From: JAIBJN01 sp963775505
Lineage (GTDB): Bacteria > Actinomycetota > Thermoleophilia > Gaiellales > Gaiellaceae
NCBI GenBank assembly: GCA_963775505.1
Contig: CAVZIL010000008.1
Span: 62,001-126,000, forward strand
Length of the DNA stretch: 64,000 bases
Reading direction: 5' to 3'
A program made the position numbers and the translations under genes. Positions 35,974 through 44,414 of this stretch are shown here, one piece after another. Below the pieces are notes generated by a model, which was given only the letters and a program-made list of their open reading frames with translations, was not told the DNA's origin and ran no database searches. How positions within the stretch are numbered: position 1 is the stretch's first letter; each line of letters opens with the position of its first letter.

Positions 35974-37770
35974 ATGGCCGAGATCGCCGCCCCCGGGCCC
36001 AGGCGCGCGATTCGCCGCCGCCGGCGCAGCCGGGCGGGGACGATCGCGCTCGTCGCCTCGCTGCTCTTGCTCGCGGCCGGCGCCGCCCTGCTCGTGCGCG
36101 CGTACACGGTTCGCGACGCAGTGCTTCCGGGGGTCTCGGTCGCCGGGGTGGACGTCGGCGGCCTCTCCCGCGACGACGCCCGGGCGAAGCTCCAGGCGGA
36201 GCTCCTTCCGCTGCTCGCCGAGCCCGTGCGCATCTCGGTCGGCGAGGCGGAGCTCGTCGTCCGTCCGACGAAGGCCTTCGCGCTCGACCTCGCCGCCACG
36301 GAGGAACGGGCCTACCAGGCGGGCCGGGGCTCGGCCGTCTCCCGTCTCGGCGCGCTCGTGGCCCCCTTCGGGCTCTCGACCGAGGTCGAGCCCGTTCTCG
36401 ACGTCCTTCCCGGCGAGCGCAGCAGGGTTCAGGCGCAGCTCCGCGCGCTGACAGCGAGGCCCGCGAACGCGCACCTGAGCATGGACGGCAAGGAGGTCGT
36501 CGTCCGGCCGGGCGAGGCCGGAACCGTGGTCGACGTCGACGCGCTGCTCGCCTCGGTCCGCGCGGCGGCGCTCGCGGGCTCGGGCGAGCTGACCGCGAAC
36601 GTGGACGAGGTCGCTCCCGCCGTCACCACCGAGGAGGCCGAGGCGATCGCGGTGGACGCGCGCCGGCTCGTCTCCGCGCCGGTCGGAATCGAGCAGCGGC
36701 AGGAGCGCGTCGGCCACCTCTCGCCGGCTCGGCTCGCCGCGCTCGTGCGCTTCCGGCCGGGAGGCGGAACCTACGACCTGACGCTCGAGCCGGAAGCGCT
36801 CCGCGCCGCGCTGCTCCCGATGGTGAAGACCACGCTCCGCCAGCCCGTCGACGCGAGCTTCCGGATCGCCGGCAAGCGCGTGAAGGTCGTCGGCTCGAAG
36901 CCGGGGACGACGCTCGACGCCCGGAAGGCTCAGCAGACCATCCTCGCCGCAGGTCTCGAGCCGGGCCGCCGGACGGCGACGGTCGGGCTGACCGCGCTCG
37001 CCGCCGGCCTGACCACGAAGGAGGCGAAGGCGCTCGGGATCCGCGAGAAGGTCTCGTCCTTCACGACCGACATGGGAGCCTCGTCGGCCAACCGGATCTG
37101 GAACGTGCACCTGCTCGGCGACTACCTCGACGGCACGATCGTCCGGGCCGGCGAGACCTTTTCCTACAACGAGGAGATCGGCCCGAGAACGGTCGAGCGC
37201 GGCTTCCGCGAGGGGCAGATGATCTGGGGCGGCGTGCTCATCCCCTCGATCGGCGGCGGCGTCTGTCAGACGGCCACGACGATCTTCAACGCGGCGTTCG
37301 AGGCTGGCCTCCCGGTCCTGGAGCGCTCGAACCACGCCTTCTACATCAGCCACTATCCGACGGGCCGCGACGCGACCGTCTCCTGGGGCGGCCCCGAGTT
37401 CGTCTTCAAGAACGACCTGAAGCACGCGATCCTGATCAAGGTGGGCTACACGAGCTCGACGTTTACGGTCACGTTCTACGGGACGAAGCAGGGCCGGAAG
37501 GTCGAGTCGAGGACGACGTCGCCCACGAACTACACCCAGCCGGAGCTGCAGTACGCCGTCGACCCCGGCGCGCCCCCGAACTCGGTGCGTCGCACCGCCG
37601 CGGGAGGCCCGGGCTTCGACGTGACCGTCTACCGCAAGGTCTTCGAGCGGGGAAAGCTGCTCCGCGAGGACAGCTTCTTCACGCGCTACAAGCCGGAGAA
37701 CCCGACCGCGATCTACGGCCCGGGCAGGACGCCGCCCGGAGACTACTTCTACCTCCCGTCCTCGGCCTAG
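35974..37770 (+). CDS. VanW family protein with peptidoglycan-binding-like repeats
   Basis: The 598-aa product has a positively charged cytoplasmic N-terminus, one transmembrane helix (GTIALVASLLLLAAGAALLVRAY) and two PG-binding-4-type domains outside the membrane (VDVGGLSRDDARAKLQ... and HLSPARLAALVRF...). The VanW domain (about residues 370-510) has FTTDMGASSANRIWNVHLLGDYLDGTIVRAGETFSYN and IGGGVCQTATTIFNAAFEAGL, followed by a G5-like tail. VanW is found in some vancomycin-resistance clusters, but most members are general cell-wall proteins of unknown activity. Confidence 0.85.
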   Translation: MAEIAAPGPRRAIRRRRRSRAGTIALVASLLLLAAGAALLVRAYTVRDAVLPGVSVAGVDVGGLSRDDARAKLQAELLPLLAEPVRISVGEAELVVRPTKAFALDLAATEERAYQAGRGSAVSRLGALVAPFGLSTEVEPVLDVLPGERSRVQAQLRALTARPANAHLSMDGKEVVVRPGEAGTVVDVDALLASVRAAALAGSGELTANVDEVAPAVTTEEAEAIAVDARRLVSAPVGIEQRQERVGHLSPARLAALVRFRPGGGTYDLTLEPEALRAALLPMVKTTLRQPVDASFRIAGKRVKVVGSKPGTTLDARKAQQTILAAGLEPGRRTATVGLTALAAGLTTKEAKALGIREKVSSFTTDMGASSANRIWNVHLLGDYLDGTIVRAGETFSYNEEIGPRTVERGFREGQMIWGGVLIPSIGGGVCQTATTIFNAAFEAGLPVLERSNHAFYISHYPTGRDATVSWGGPEFVFKNDLKHAILIKVGYTSSTFTVTFYGTKQGRKVESRTTSPTNYTQPELQYAVDPGAPPNSVRRTAAGGPGFDVTVYRKVFERGKLLREDSFFTRYKPENPTAIYGPGRTPPGDYFYLPSSA

Positions 37771-37784
37771 TCCTCCTGGTCAGT

Positions 37785-37790
37785 TAGAGT
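37785..37790 (+). promoter_or_regulatory. -10 box of bioY
   Basis: TAGAGT lies 9 nt before the bioY ATG at 37800. The gap to the upstream VanW gene is only 29 bp. Confidence 0.4.
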
Positions 37791-37799
37791 CCCGCCGCG

Positions 37800-38384
37800 A
37801 TGAACCCGCAGGCGGCGACTCTCAGGCTCGCGGTCTTTCCGCGCTCCGGGCTTCTCGTCGACGTCCTGCTCGTCGTCGCCGGGGCAGGCCTGGTCGCGCT
37901 CTGCGCGCAGATCGAGATCCCGCTCGGCTTCACGCCGGTCCCCATCTCCGGGCAGACGTTCGCCGTCCTGCTCGTCGGCGCTTCGCTGGGGCCGCTCCTC
38001 GGAGCGTCCAGCCTGCTCCTCTACTTCTGCGTCGGGCTCATCGGCGCTCCCGTCTACTCGGGTGGGGACGGCGGCTGGGAGATCGTCCACGGCGCCACAG
38101 GCGGCTATCTCGTCGGGTTCATCGCCGCCGCGGCGCTTACCGGCTGGCTCGCCCAGCGTCGGTGGGACCGCCACTTCAACTCGGCGGTGGCGGCGATGCT
38201 CTCCGGGAGCGTGGTCATCTACCTGTTCGGCCTTCCCTGGCTGGCGAAGGAGATCGGGACCGGGCTCGAGGGGACGCTCGAGGCCGGCCTCTACCCGTTC
38301 GTGATCGGCGACCTGATCAAGCTCTACCTCGCCGGCATGCTCCTCCCGGGCGCCTGGAAGCTCGTCAAACGCCTCCGGGCGTAG
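37800..38384 (+). CDS. bioY: Biotin transporter BioY
   Basis: The 194-aa product is the substrate-binding S component of an ECF-type biotin importer, with six hydrophobic segments. Family motifs are ALCAQIEIPLGFTPVPISGQTFAVLLVGASLGP, YFCVGLIGAPVYSGG, GATGGYLVGFIAAAALTGWLAQR and PFVIGDLIKLYLAG. No EcfA/EcfT genes are nearby, so it either works alone or shares a common energising module. Biotin feeds the acyl-CoA carboxylase encoded at 55915 and 44875. Confidence 0.92.
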   Translation: MNPQAATLRLAVFPRSGLLVDVLLVVAGAGLVALCAQIEIPLGFTPVPISGQTFAVLLVGASLGPLLGASSLLLYFCVGLIGAPVYSGGDGGWEIVHGATGGYLVGFIAAAALTGWLAQRRWDRHFNSAVAAMLSGSVVIYLFGLPWLAKEIGTGLEGTLEAGLYPFVIGDLIKLYLAGMLLPGAWKLVKRLRA

Positions 38385-38441
38385 CCACGTTTCAGCCGCG
38401 ACCTCCCGGGTAGGCGTCAAGGACGCAACCAAGGAGGAGAC

Positions 38442-38909
38442 ATGACCAGCATCACCGAGTCCGTCGACGTCCAGGTGCCCGTGCGCACGGCGTACGACCA
38501 GTGGACGCAGTTCGAGGAGTTTCCGCGGTTCATGGAGGGCGTCAGGTCCGTCGACCAGATCGACGCCGCGCACCTCCGGTGGGTCGCCGAGATCGGCGGG
38601 AAGCAGCACGCCTGGACCGCGGAGATCACCGAGCAGCGCCCCGACGAGCGGGTCGCCTGGAAGACGATCGACGGCTACGGCAACGCCGGCGTCGTGACCT
38701 TCCATCGCCTCGGCCCGGGCGAGACGCGGGTGACCGTGCAGATGGATCACGAGACTGACGGGCTCGTGGAGGACCTCGGCAGCGCCCTCGGCATGGACAG
38801 CCGGCGCGTGCAGGGCGACCTCGAGCGGTTCAAGGACCTCGTCGAGGGCCATGGCGTCCCGACCGGCGCCTGGCGCGGCGAGATCGAGGGCGGCGAGCGC
38901 GTCCGCTAG
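38442..38909 (+). CDS. SRPBCC family protein
   Basis: The 155-aa product has the START/SRPBCC fold pattern of the polyketide cyclase/dehydrase group: TESVDVQVPVRTAYDQWTQFEEFPRFMEGVRSV, WTAEITEQRPDERVAWKTIDG, and the long C-terminal helix VQGDLERFKDLVE. These proteins bind hydrophobic ligands in a deep pocket; no specific ligand can be assigned. A strong AAGGAGGAG lies 5 nt before the ATG. Confidence 0.8.
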   Translation: MTSITESVDVQVPVRTAYDQWTQFEEFPRFMEGVRSVDQIDAAHLRWVAEIGGKQHAWTAEITEQRPDERVAWKTIDGYGNAGVVTFHRLGPGETRVTVQMDHETDGLVEDLGSALGMDSRRVQGDLERFKDLVEGHGVPTGAWRGEIEGGERVR

Positions 38910-38920
38910 TGGGGCACTAG
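38906..38920. terminator. Small hairpin joining two stop codons
   Basis: CTAGTG-GGG-CACTAG is a perfect 6-bp inverted repeat that contains the stop codons of the converging SRPBCC and LOG genes. It may serve as a minimal bidirectional terminator. Confidence 0.35.
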
Positions 38921-39627
38921 TCCGACGAGGCGACGCGGGCGTCGCCCTGTGCGGCGCCCGCCCGCTTCTCGTACGCGGTGACGACGAGGCGCACGGCTTC
39001 CTCCGGGTCGTCTGTGACGTGGAGGTTGTCCCAGTCCTCGGGCGAGATCATGCCCTGGGCGAGGAGGGGGTCGCGGATCCAGTCGAGGAGCCCGCGCCAG
39101 TACTCGGAGTCGAGGAGGACTACCGGGAAGTCGAGGATCTTCCCGGTCTGGATCAGCGTCATCGCTTCGAAGAGCTCGTCCAGCGTGCCGAACCCTCCCG
39201 GGAAGATGACGAAGCCCTCGGCGGCCTTCACGAACATCGTCTTCCGCACGTAGAAGTGCTCGAAGACGACCTCGACGTCGAGGTACGGGTTCGAGTGCTG
39301 CTCGTGCGGCAGGACGATGTTGAAGCCGACGGAGAGGCCGCCGCCCTCCTTGGCGCCGCGGTTCGCGCCCTCCATCACGCCGGGGCCGCCGCCGGTGACG
39401 ACCGTGAAGCCGGCCTGGGCGAACCGCCGGCCCACCTCGCGGGCCTCTTCGTACGCAGAGTGCTCCTCCTGGACGCGGGCGGAGCCGAAGAGCGTCACCG
39501 CCGGCTTGGGCAGGTCGGCGACCGTATCGAATCCGAGCACGAACTCGTCGCCGATCCGGCGGGCGTGCTCGAGCTGCGCTCCCTCCGTGCTCTCGAGGAT
39601 GAGCCGGTCGTCGTCTCTCTGTGCCAT
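38917..39627 (-). CDS. LOG family protein (TIGR00730, nucleoside monophosphate phosphoribohydrolase-like)
   Basis: The 236-aa product has the LOG/lysine-decarboxylase-like Rossmann fold with VTLFGSARV, VVTGGGPGVMEGANRGA and the diagnostic FPGGFGTLDELFEAMTLIQTGK (PGGxGTxxE). LOG enzymes cleave N6-modified AMP to release cytokinin-type bases; the physiological substrate in most bacteria is unclear. Its ATG overlaps the upstream protease gene's stop by 1 nt (TGATG), so the two form an operon. Confidence 0.88.
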   Translation of the reverse strand: MAQRDDDRLILESTEGAQLEHARRIGDEFVLGFDTVADLPKPAVTLFGSARVQEEHSAYEEAREVGRRFAQAGFTVVTGGGPGVMEGANRGAKEGGGLSVGFNIVLPHEQHSNPYLDVEVVFEHFYVRKTMFVKAAEGFVIFPGGFGTLDELFEAMTLIQTGKILDFPVVLLDSEYWRGLLDWIRDPLLAQGMISPEDWDNLHVTDDPEEAVRLVVTAYEKRAGAAQGDARVASSD

Positions 39628-40553
39628 CAGAAGGTGCGCTCGATGTACGTCGCGCTCATGGCGAAGGCGAGCACGACTGCCAGTCCGACGTACGTGATCG
39701 CGACGACGGCGCGCTGCCAGGGATCGATCGCGTAGTACTCGGCCACGCCCGGATCGTTCCGCGTGCGCCAACGGCGCCAAACCTCCATTCCGCCGACGAC
39801 GAGCACGAGGATGAGGATGAAGTTCGGGCGCAGGATCGTCAGGCCGAGCAGCAGCACGAGCCCGACCGCCCACAGGGCGGGGTGGAGCGCGGCGACCGCG
39901 CGGCCGCCGTCGAGCGGCGAGACCGGGATCAGGTTGAAGAGGTTCAGGAAGAAGCCGGTGAAGGCGAGCGCGATCAGGAGCTCCGAGTCGAGCGCCTCGC
40001 CGGCCGCCCACAGGCCGAACGCGGCCAGGCTGCCGACGACGGGCCCGGCCAGCGCCACCTGGGCCTCCTTCCAGACGTTGTGCGGCATCTGCTTCATCCC
40101 CACGACGGCGCCGAGGAACGGGATGAAGAGCGGGGCCGAGGCCGGCACTCCCTGCCGGCGCAGCTCGAGCACGTGGCCGAGCTCGTGGATCAGGAGCAGG
40201 AAGACGAAGCCGACCGCGAAGCGCCAGCCCCAGATCCAGGCGTAGGCGGCGACGGAGACGAGCGCCGTCGCCGAGGTGGCGAAGATCTTCAGCTTGAAGA
40301 TCGCGAGGATCGCGGTCTTGAACTTGAAGATGAGGAAGACGACGGCGGCGAGCGGCGCCCAGAGCTTTCGCGCGAGGTCGCCGAGGCGGCCCCGAGGGTG
40401 GATCGGCTCGTAGTCGCGGTAGGCGTGCTCGCTGTCCTCGGCGGGCGGATCGAGCTCGTGGCTGCGGGTGTCGGGCTCCTGCTGCGGGGTGAGGCTGCTC
40501 ACCGACTCATCGTAGCCGGGTGCCATCGGGCTACCAGCGTGCGCCGTTGACAT
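39627..40553 (-). CDS. Site-2 protease family protein (M50)
   Basis: The 308-aa product has a polar N-terminus of about 60 residues, then membrane helices carrying the zinc-protease motif LIHELGHVLELRR (HExxH) and the second motif NLFNLIPVSPLDGGR with its Asp ligand. VGMKQMPHNVWKEAQVALAGPVVGSL is the family's third conserved block. It has no PDZ or CBS domain. M50 proteases cut transmembrane regulators or leaders inside the membrane; the target is unknown. Start 40553 is the longest option; 40526 is possible. Confidence 0.85.
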   Translation of the reverse strand: MSTAHAGSPMAPGYDESVSSLTPQQEPDTRSHELDPPAEDSEHAYRDYEPIHPRGRLGDLARKLWAPLAAVVFLIFKFKTAILAIFKLKIFATSATALVSVAAYAWIWGWRFAVGFVFLLLIHELGHVLELRRQGVPASAPLFIPFLGAVVGMKQMPHNVWKEAQVALAGPVVGSLAAFGLWAAGEALDSELLIALAFTGFFLNLFNLIPVSPLDGGRAVAALHPALWAVGLVLLLGLTILRPNFILILVLVVGGMEVWRRWRTRNDPGVAEYYAIDPWQRAVVAITYVGLAVVLAFAMSATYIERTF

Positions 40554-40658
40554 CCGCCCGATGCGTTTTCATCCAGGCGCGAGGTCGATGCGACGGGAAG
40601 CGTTGGAGCGGCCTCCACGTCCTGTCGTTGGAGTTCAAGGCGAAAGGAGTTGCTTGCG

Positions 40659-41330
40659 ATGCAGAAGAAGAGATGGGCAGCCGTGGCGCTGCTCGCGGCG
40701 GGGATCACGATCGGGGTGGTGATGGTCGCCACGCCCGCCGGCGCCCACGTCTCGAGCTGGGCGCACAACTGGAACAAGCACATCAAGCCGAAGGTGGACC
40801 AGCGCTACCAGAGGATCCCCACGGAGCCGCAGCACTACTCCATCCCCGGCGCGGCGCTCGTCCCGGATGACGGGACCCGCGGCGACGATTTCGTCTCCGG
40901 TGCCGGCGACCAGAACCTGGGCTGGTGCTTCACCGGGGGGAACTTCTACGCCGAGATCCACCTGCCCCAGGGGGCGAGGATCACCGGTCTCAGGGTCGAC
41001 TACCAGGACGACTCCGGCTCCGCAAGCTCCAACGGCGACGTGTACGTGACCCGGATGCCGTTCAAGGGACGGGGCGGAAGCTACCAGGACATCTTCTTCG
41101 CGGACCTCGTGAACACGCCCGGGGCCGGGGAGTCGGCCTCGGCCGTCGGCTCGCTCCAGAACGCCGGCGCGCAGACGGTGGACAACTTCGAGCAGGTCTA
41201 TGTCCTCATCGGCCAGGACGTTCTGGCCGGCGCCTTGATCTGCGGAGTCGACGTCAGGTACAGGGTGAACGCCCCGTTTGCCGCTGCCCGCGTCGCTCCC
41301 GCCGACGCGGGGTCGAGCAGCCGGCCCTAG
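40659..41330 (+). CDS. Secreted hypothetical protein
   Basis: The 223-aa product has a signal peptide (MQKKRWAAVALLAAGITIGVVMVATPAGA) and a mature beta-rich domain with no recognised family. Features are a short helical start (HVSSWAHNWNKHIKPKVDQRYQRI), IPGAALVPDDG, FYAEIHLPQGARITGLRVDYQDDSGSASSNGDVYVTRM and two Cys (WCFTGG, ICGVDVRY). The central pattern resembles a jelly-roll seen in secreted actinobacterial proteins. AAAGGAG lies about 10 nt before the ATG at 40659. Confidence 0.65.
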   Translation: MQKKRWAAVALLAAGITIGVVMVATPAGAHVSSWAHNWNKHIKPKVDQRYQRIPTEPQHYSIPGAALVPDDGTRGDDFVSGAGDQNLGWCFTGGNFYAEIHLPQGARITGLRVDYQDDSGSASSNGDVYVTRMPFKGRGGSYQDIFFADLVNTPGAGESASAVGSLQNAGAQTVDNFEQVYVLIGQDVLAGALICGVDVRYRVNAPFAAARVAPADAGSSSRP

Positions 41331-41352
41331 CCGACGACGGCAATGAACCGGC

Positions 41353-41380
41353 GAGGGCGGGGTCTCGGGATCCCGCCCTC
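41353..41380 (+). terminator. Stem-loop terminator
   Basis: GAGGGCGGG and its complement CCCGCCCTC form a 9-bp stem (10-nt loop) 22 nt after the secreted-protein gene. Confidence 0.6.
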
Positions 41381-41510
41381 ACCGACTCCGCCGCCGCACG
41401 TGTTCGGGAAGGGGGCAGAGGAACTCGCAGCGCGGAGTCGCTCGACCGATGAGATCCGCGCCTCGCTGCGGTCCTAACGGAAAGACCACCACGAGAGTAG
41501 GGACGAACCC

Positions 41511-42152
41511 ATGAAGCTGACCACCATGACGCAGGTCACCGTCGATGGAGTGATGCAGGGAAACGGCGGCGCGACGGATGAGGATCGCAGGAACGGATTC
41601 GAGCGCGGCGGCTGGGCCATGGGGGTGGCCGACAGCGAGACCATGACGTTCATCAACCAGACCTACCAGCGCGCCGACGCGTTCCTGTTCGGCCGGCGCA
41701 CCTACGAGCTCTTCGCCGGCTACTGGGGCGCGGAGGAGCGAGCTCGCGCCGCGGTGGAAGATCCGGGCAGCCACCCGATCGCCGCTGCCTTGAACACGAA
41801 GCCCAAGTACCTCGCATCGACCACGCTCACCGAACCGCGCTGGGCGAACACGACCCTCCTCTCCGGTGACCTGGCGGCTGCCATCGGCGAGCTGAAAGCC
41901 AAGCCGGCGGGTGAGCTGCAGGTGCACGGCAGCGGTGCCCTGATCCGATGGCTGCTCGAAAACGACCTCGTCGACGAGATCACCCTGCTCATCGTGCCCG
42001 TGGTCCTCGGCCAGGGCGCGCGGCTGTTCCCCGGCGCCGGCCCGGACATTGCGCTTGACCTGGTCGACTCGCGAGCGGACTCGAAGGGCGTAACGATTCA
42101 GATCTACCGCCCGGCCGGACGCCCGCGGTATGCAAGCGCCACCGCTGACTGA
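41511..42152 (+). CDS. Dihydrofolate reductase/RibD C-terminal domain protein
   Basis: The 213-aa product has the RibD_C/DHFR-like fold: an N-terminal TTMTQVTVDGVMQG strand, FLFGRRTYELFAGYW, KPKYLASTTL, the NADPH-site GELQVHGSGALIRWLLENDLVDEITLLIVPVVLGQGARLF and a C-terminal strand. Stand-alone copies are reductases of unknown substrate, common in Actinobacteria and distinct from riboflavin RibD. A weak AGGGA precedes the ATG. It faces the moaD-moaE gene. Confidence 0.85.
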   Translation: MKLTTMTQVTVDGVMQGNGGATDEDRRNGFERGGWAMGVADSETMTFINQTYQRADAFLFGRRTYELFAGYWGAEERARAAVEDPGSHPIAAALNTKPKYLASTTLTEPRWANTTLLSGDLAAAIGELKAKPAGELQVHGSGALIRWLLENDLVDEITLLIVPVVLGQGARLFPGAGPDIALDLVDSRADSKGVTIQIYRPAGRPRYASATAD

Positions 42153-42173
42153 AGCACGAGACATGCGGGATGC

Positions 42174-42812
42174 TCAGGATCCCCGCACCCACCACGTCTC
42201 CCCCGTGTCGTAGACCTCCTTCTTCCAGAGGGGGACGTCCACCTTGAGGGTGTCGATGGCCTCCTTGCAGGCGGCGAGGGCGTGCTCGCGGTGCGGAGCG
42301 GAGACGGCGATGGCGACGCTCGTCTCCCCGATCCCGACGCGGCCGACGCGGTGGGTGATCGCGACCTTGCAGAGCTCGTACCGGGCCGCCAGCGCGTCGG
42401 CGATCTCGGCCATCACCTTCTCGGCCATGCCCTCGTAGGCCTCGTACTCGAGGTGGACGACCGTGCGCCCGCGCGACTCGATCCGGGTCGTCCCGAGGAA
42501 GGTGGCGATCGCGCCGGCACACTGGTCCGCGACCTCCGCGATGACCGCGTCGACGTCGATCGGATCGGCGACGAGCCTGAACGCGCCGCCCGAGACCGGC
42601 GGGACCAGCGCCACCTCGTCGCCGTCCGAGAGGCGCCGATCCGCCGGCGCGTACTCCTTGTTCACGGCGTAGAGGAGGCCCTCGGGCTCGTCCCCGAGGC
42701 CGAGCGGCGCCCAGATGTCGGCGACCCGCGCCCCCTCGGGCAGCTCGAGCTCGCGCTCGCCGGTGGCCGCCTGCTCGCGGAGGCCGGCGAAGAGCCTCAC
42801 TCGGACCTGCAT
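42174..42812 (-). CDS. Fused MoaD-MoaE molybdopterin synthase
   Basis: The 212-aa product joins both halves of molybdopterin synthase, which puts two sulfurs into precursor Z. Residues 1-80 are MoaD (VRVRLFAGLREQAATGERELELPEG... DEVALVPPVSGG). From about 85 it is MoaE, with AIATFLGTTRIESRGRTVVHLEYEAYEGMAEKVM, KVAITHRVGRVGIGETSVAIAVSAPHREHALAACKEAIDTLK and VPLWKKEVYDTGETWW. The MoaD Gly-Gly that normally is the free sulfur-carrying C-terminus is internal here, so the fusion must be cut or act differently. ATG 7 nt after a -10 box shared with the divergent mutase gene. Confidence 0.88.
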   Translation of the reverse strand: MQVRVRLFAGLREQAATGERELELPEGARVADIWAPLGLGDEPEGLLYAVNKEYAPADRRLSDGDEVALVPPVSGGAFRLVADPIDVDAVIAEVADQCAGAIATFLGTTRIESRGRTVVHLEYEAYEGMAEKVMAEIADALAARYELCKVAITHRVGRVGIGETSVAIAVSAPHREHALAACKEAIDTLKVDVPLWKKEVYDTGETWWVRGS

Positions 42813-42818
42813 GGCCGT

Positions 42819-42825
42819 TAGCCTA
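42819..42825. promoter_or_regulatory. Overlapping divergent -10 boxes (moaD-moaE / mutase)
   Basis: In a gap of only 18 bp, TAGCCT (42819-42824, plus) is 6 nt before the mutase ATG and TAGGCT (42825-42820, minus) is 7 nt before the moaD-moaE ATG. The two hexamers share five base pairs, so polymerase can probably start in only one direction at a time. Both mRNAs would be leaderless. Confidence 0.65.
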
Positions 42826-42830
42826 GTGCC

Positions 42831-44414
42831 ATGGCAACGACCGGCGATCGCCGCGAGACCGATTCGGGCATCGAGGTCAAGCCGGTCTACACCGAGGAGG
42901 ACGCGGCGGGACTGCACCCCGGGCTCCCGGGCGAGTTCCCGTTCACACGCGGGCCCTACGAGGACATGTACCGGGGGCGGCCGTGGACGATCCGCCAGTA
43001 CGCAGGCTTCGCCTCCGCGGAGGAGACCAACGAGCGCTTCCGCTACCTGCTCGAGCAGGGCCAGACCGGGCTCTCGGTGGCGTTCGACCTGCCGACGCAG
43101 CTCGGCTACGACTCGGACGACCCGCGCGCAGCCGGCGAGGTCGGCCGCACCGGCGTCGCGATCGACTCGCTCGCCGACATGGAGACCCTCTTCGAGGGCA
43201 TCCCGCTCGGCGAGGTCTCCACGTCGATGACGATCAACGCCCCCGCCGCGCTGCTGCTCCTTCTCTACGAGCTCGTCGCGGAGAAGCAGGGCGTCCCGGG
43301 CGAGCGGCTGCGCGGGACGGTGCAGAACGACATCCTCAAGGAGTACGTCGCCCGCGGGAACTACATCTTCCCGCCGCGGCCGTCGATGCGCCTGACGACG
43401 GATCTCTTCGCCTACTGCCACGAGCGGCTGCCGCGCTGGAACACGATCTCGATCTCGGGCTACCACATCCGCGAGGCGGGCTCGACAGCGGTGCAGGAGC
43501 TCGCCTTCACGCTCGCGCACGGGATCGCCTACGCGGAGGCGGCCGTGGCGGCGGGGCTCTCGCCGGACGAGCTCGGCGAGCGGCTCTCGTTCTTCTTCAA
43601 CGCGCACAACCACTTCTTCCAGGAGGTGGCGAAGTTTCGCGCGGCGCGCTCGCTGTGGGCGCGGATCATGCGCGACCGCTTCGGGGCCGCCAATCCGCGG
43701 GCCCAGGCCCTGCGCTTCCACGCGCAGACCGGCGGCTCGACCCTGACCGCGCAGCAGCCCGAGAACAACGTCGCGCGCGTGACCGTGCAGGCGCTCTCGG
43801 CCGTCTGCGGCGGGGCGCAGTCGATCCACACGAACGCCTACGACGAGGCGCTCGCGCTCCCGACCGAGCGAAGCGCCCGCATCGCGCTGCGGACGCAGCA
43901 GATCCTCCAGCACGAGGCGGGTGGGACGGACACGGCCGATCCCCTCGCCGGCTCCTACTTCGTCGAGACGCTGACGAGGGAGCTCGAGGAGCGCGCGTGG
44001 GAGCTGATCGAGCGGATCGACGAGCTGGGCGGCGCCGTCGCTGCCGTCGAGCGGGGCTTCCAGCAACGCGAGATCGAGGAGGCCGCCTACGCCTTCGAGC
44101 AGCAGGTCGAGGCCGGCGAGCGGGTGGTCGTCGGCGTCAACCGCTACGCCGAGGACGACGAGGAGGAGATGGAGCTCCACCGGCTCGACCCGGCCGCGGA
44201 GCAGCGCCAGGTCGAGCGGACGCAGCGGGTGCGGGCGGAGCGGGACTCGGCTGGTGTCGAGGCTGCGCTCGGCCGCGTCCGGGAGGCGGCGCGCGGTGAC
44301 GGGAATCTGCTCGTCCCGATCCGCGAGGCGCTGGCCGCCCACGCCACCGTCGGCGAGGTCTGCAACGCGCTCCGCGAGGAGTTCGGGACGTACGACGCCC
44401 ACCTCGCGCCGTGA
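42831..44414 (+). CDS. Methylmalonyl-CoA mutase, large (catalytic) subunit
   Basis: The 527-aa product is the TIM-barrel part of an acyl-CoA mutase: YRGRPWTIRQYAGF, GLSVAFDLPTQLGYDSD, GTVQNDILKEYVARGNYIFPPRPSMR and WNTISISGYHIREAG. The Tyr in RQYAGF and the Arg in VARGNYI correspond to the residues that select methylmalonyl-CoA (Tyr89/Arg207 of the Propionibacterium enzyme); isobutyryl-CoA mutases have Phe and Gln there. The His of SGYHI is present. There is no C-terminal B12-binding domain, so a separate small subunit elsewhere must supply cobalamin. It converts methylmalonyl-CoA to succinyl-CoA. Confidence 0.88.
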   Translation: MATTGDRRETDSGIEVKPVYTEEDAAGLHPGLPGEFPFTRGPYEDMYRGRPWTIRQYAGFASAEETNERFRYLLEQGQTGLSVAFDLPTQLGYDSDDPRAAGEVGRTGVAIDSLADMETLFEGIPLGEVSTSMTINAPAALLLLLYELVAEKQGVPGERLRGTVQNDILKEYVARGNYIFPPRPSMRLTTDLFAYCHERLPRWNTISISGYHIREAGSTAVQELAFTLAHGIAYAEAAVAAGLSPDELGERLSFFFNAHNHFFQEVAKFRAARSLWARIMRDRFGAANPRAQALRFHAQTGGSTLTAQQPENNVARVTVQALSAVCGGAQSIHTNAYDEALALPTERSARIALRTQQILQHEAGGTDTADPLAGSYFVETLTRELEERAWELIERIDELGGAVAAVERGFQQREIEEAAYAFEQQVEAGERVVVGVNRYAEDDEEEMELHRLDPAAEQRQVERTQRVRAERDSAGVEAALGRVREAARGDGNLLVPIREALAAHATVGEVCNALREEFGTYDAHLAP

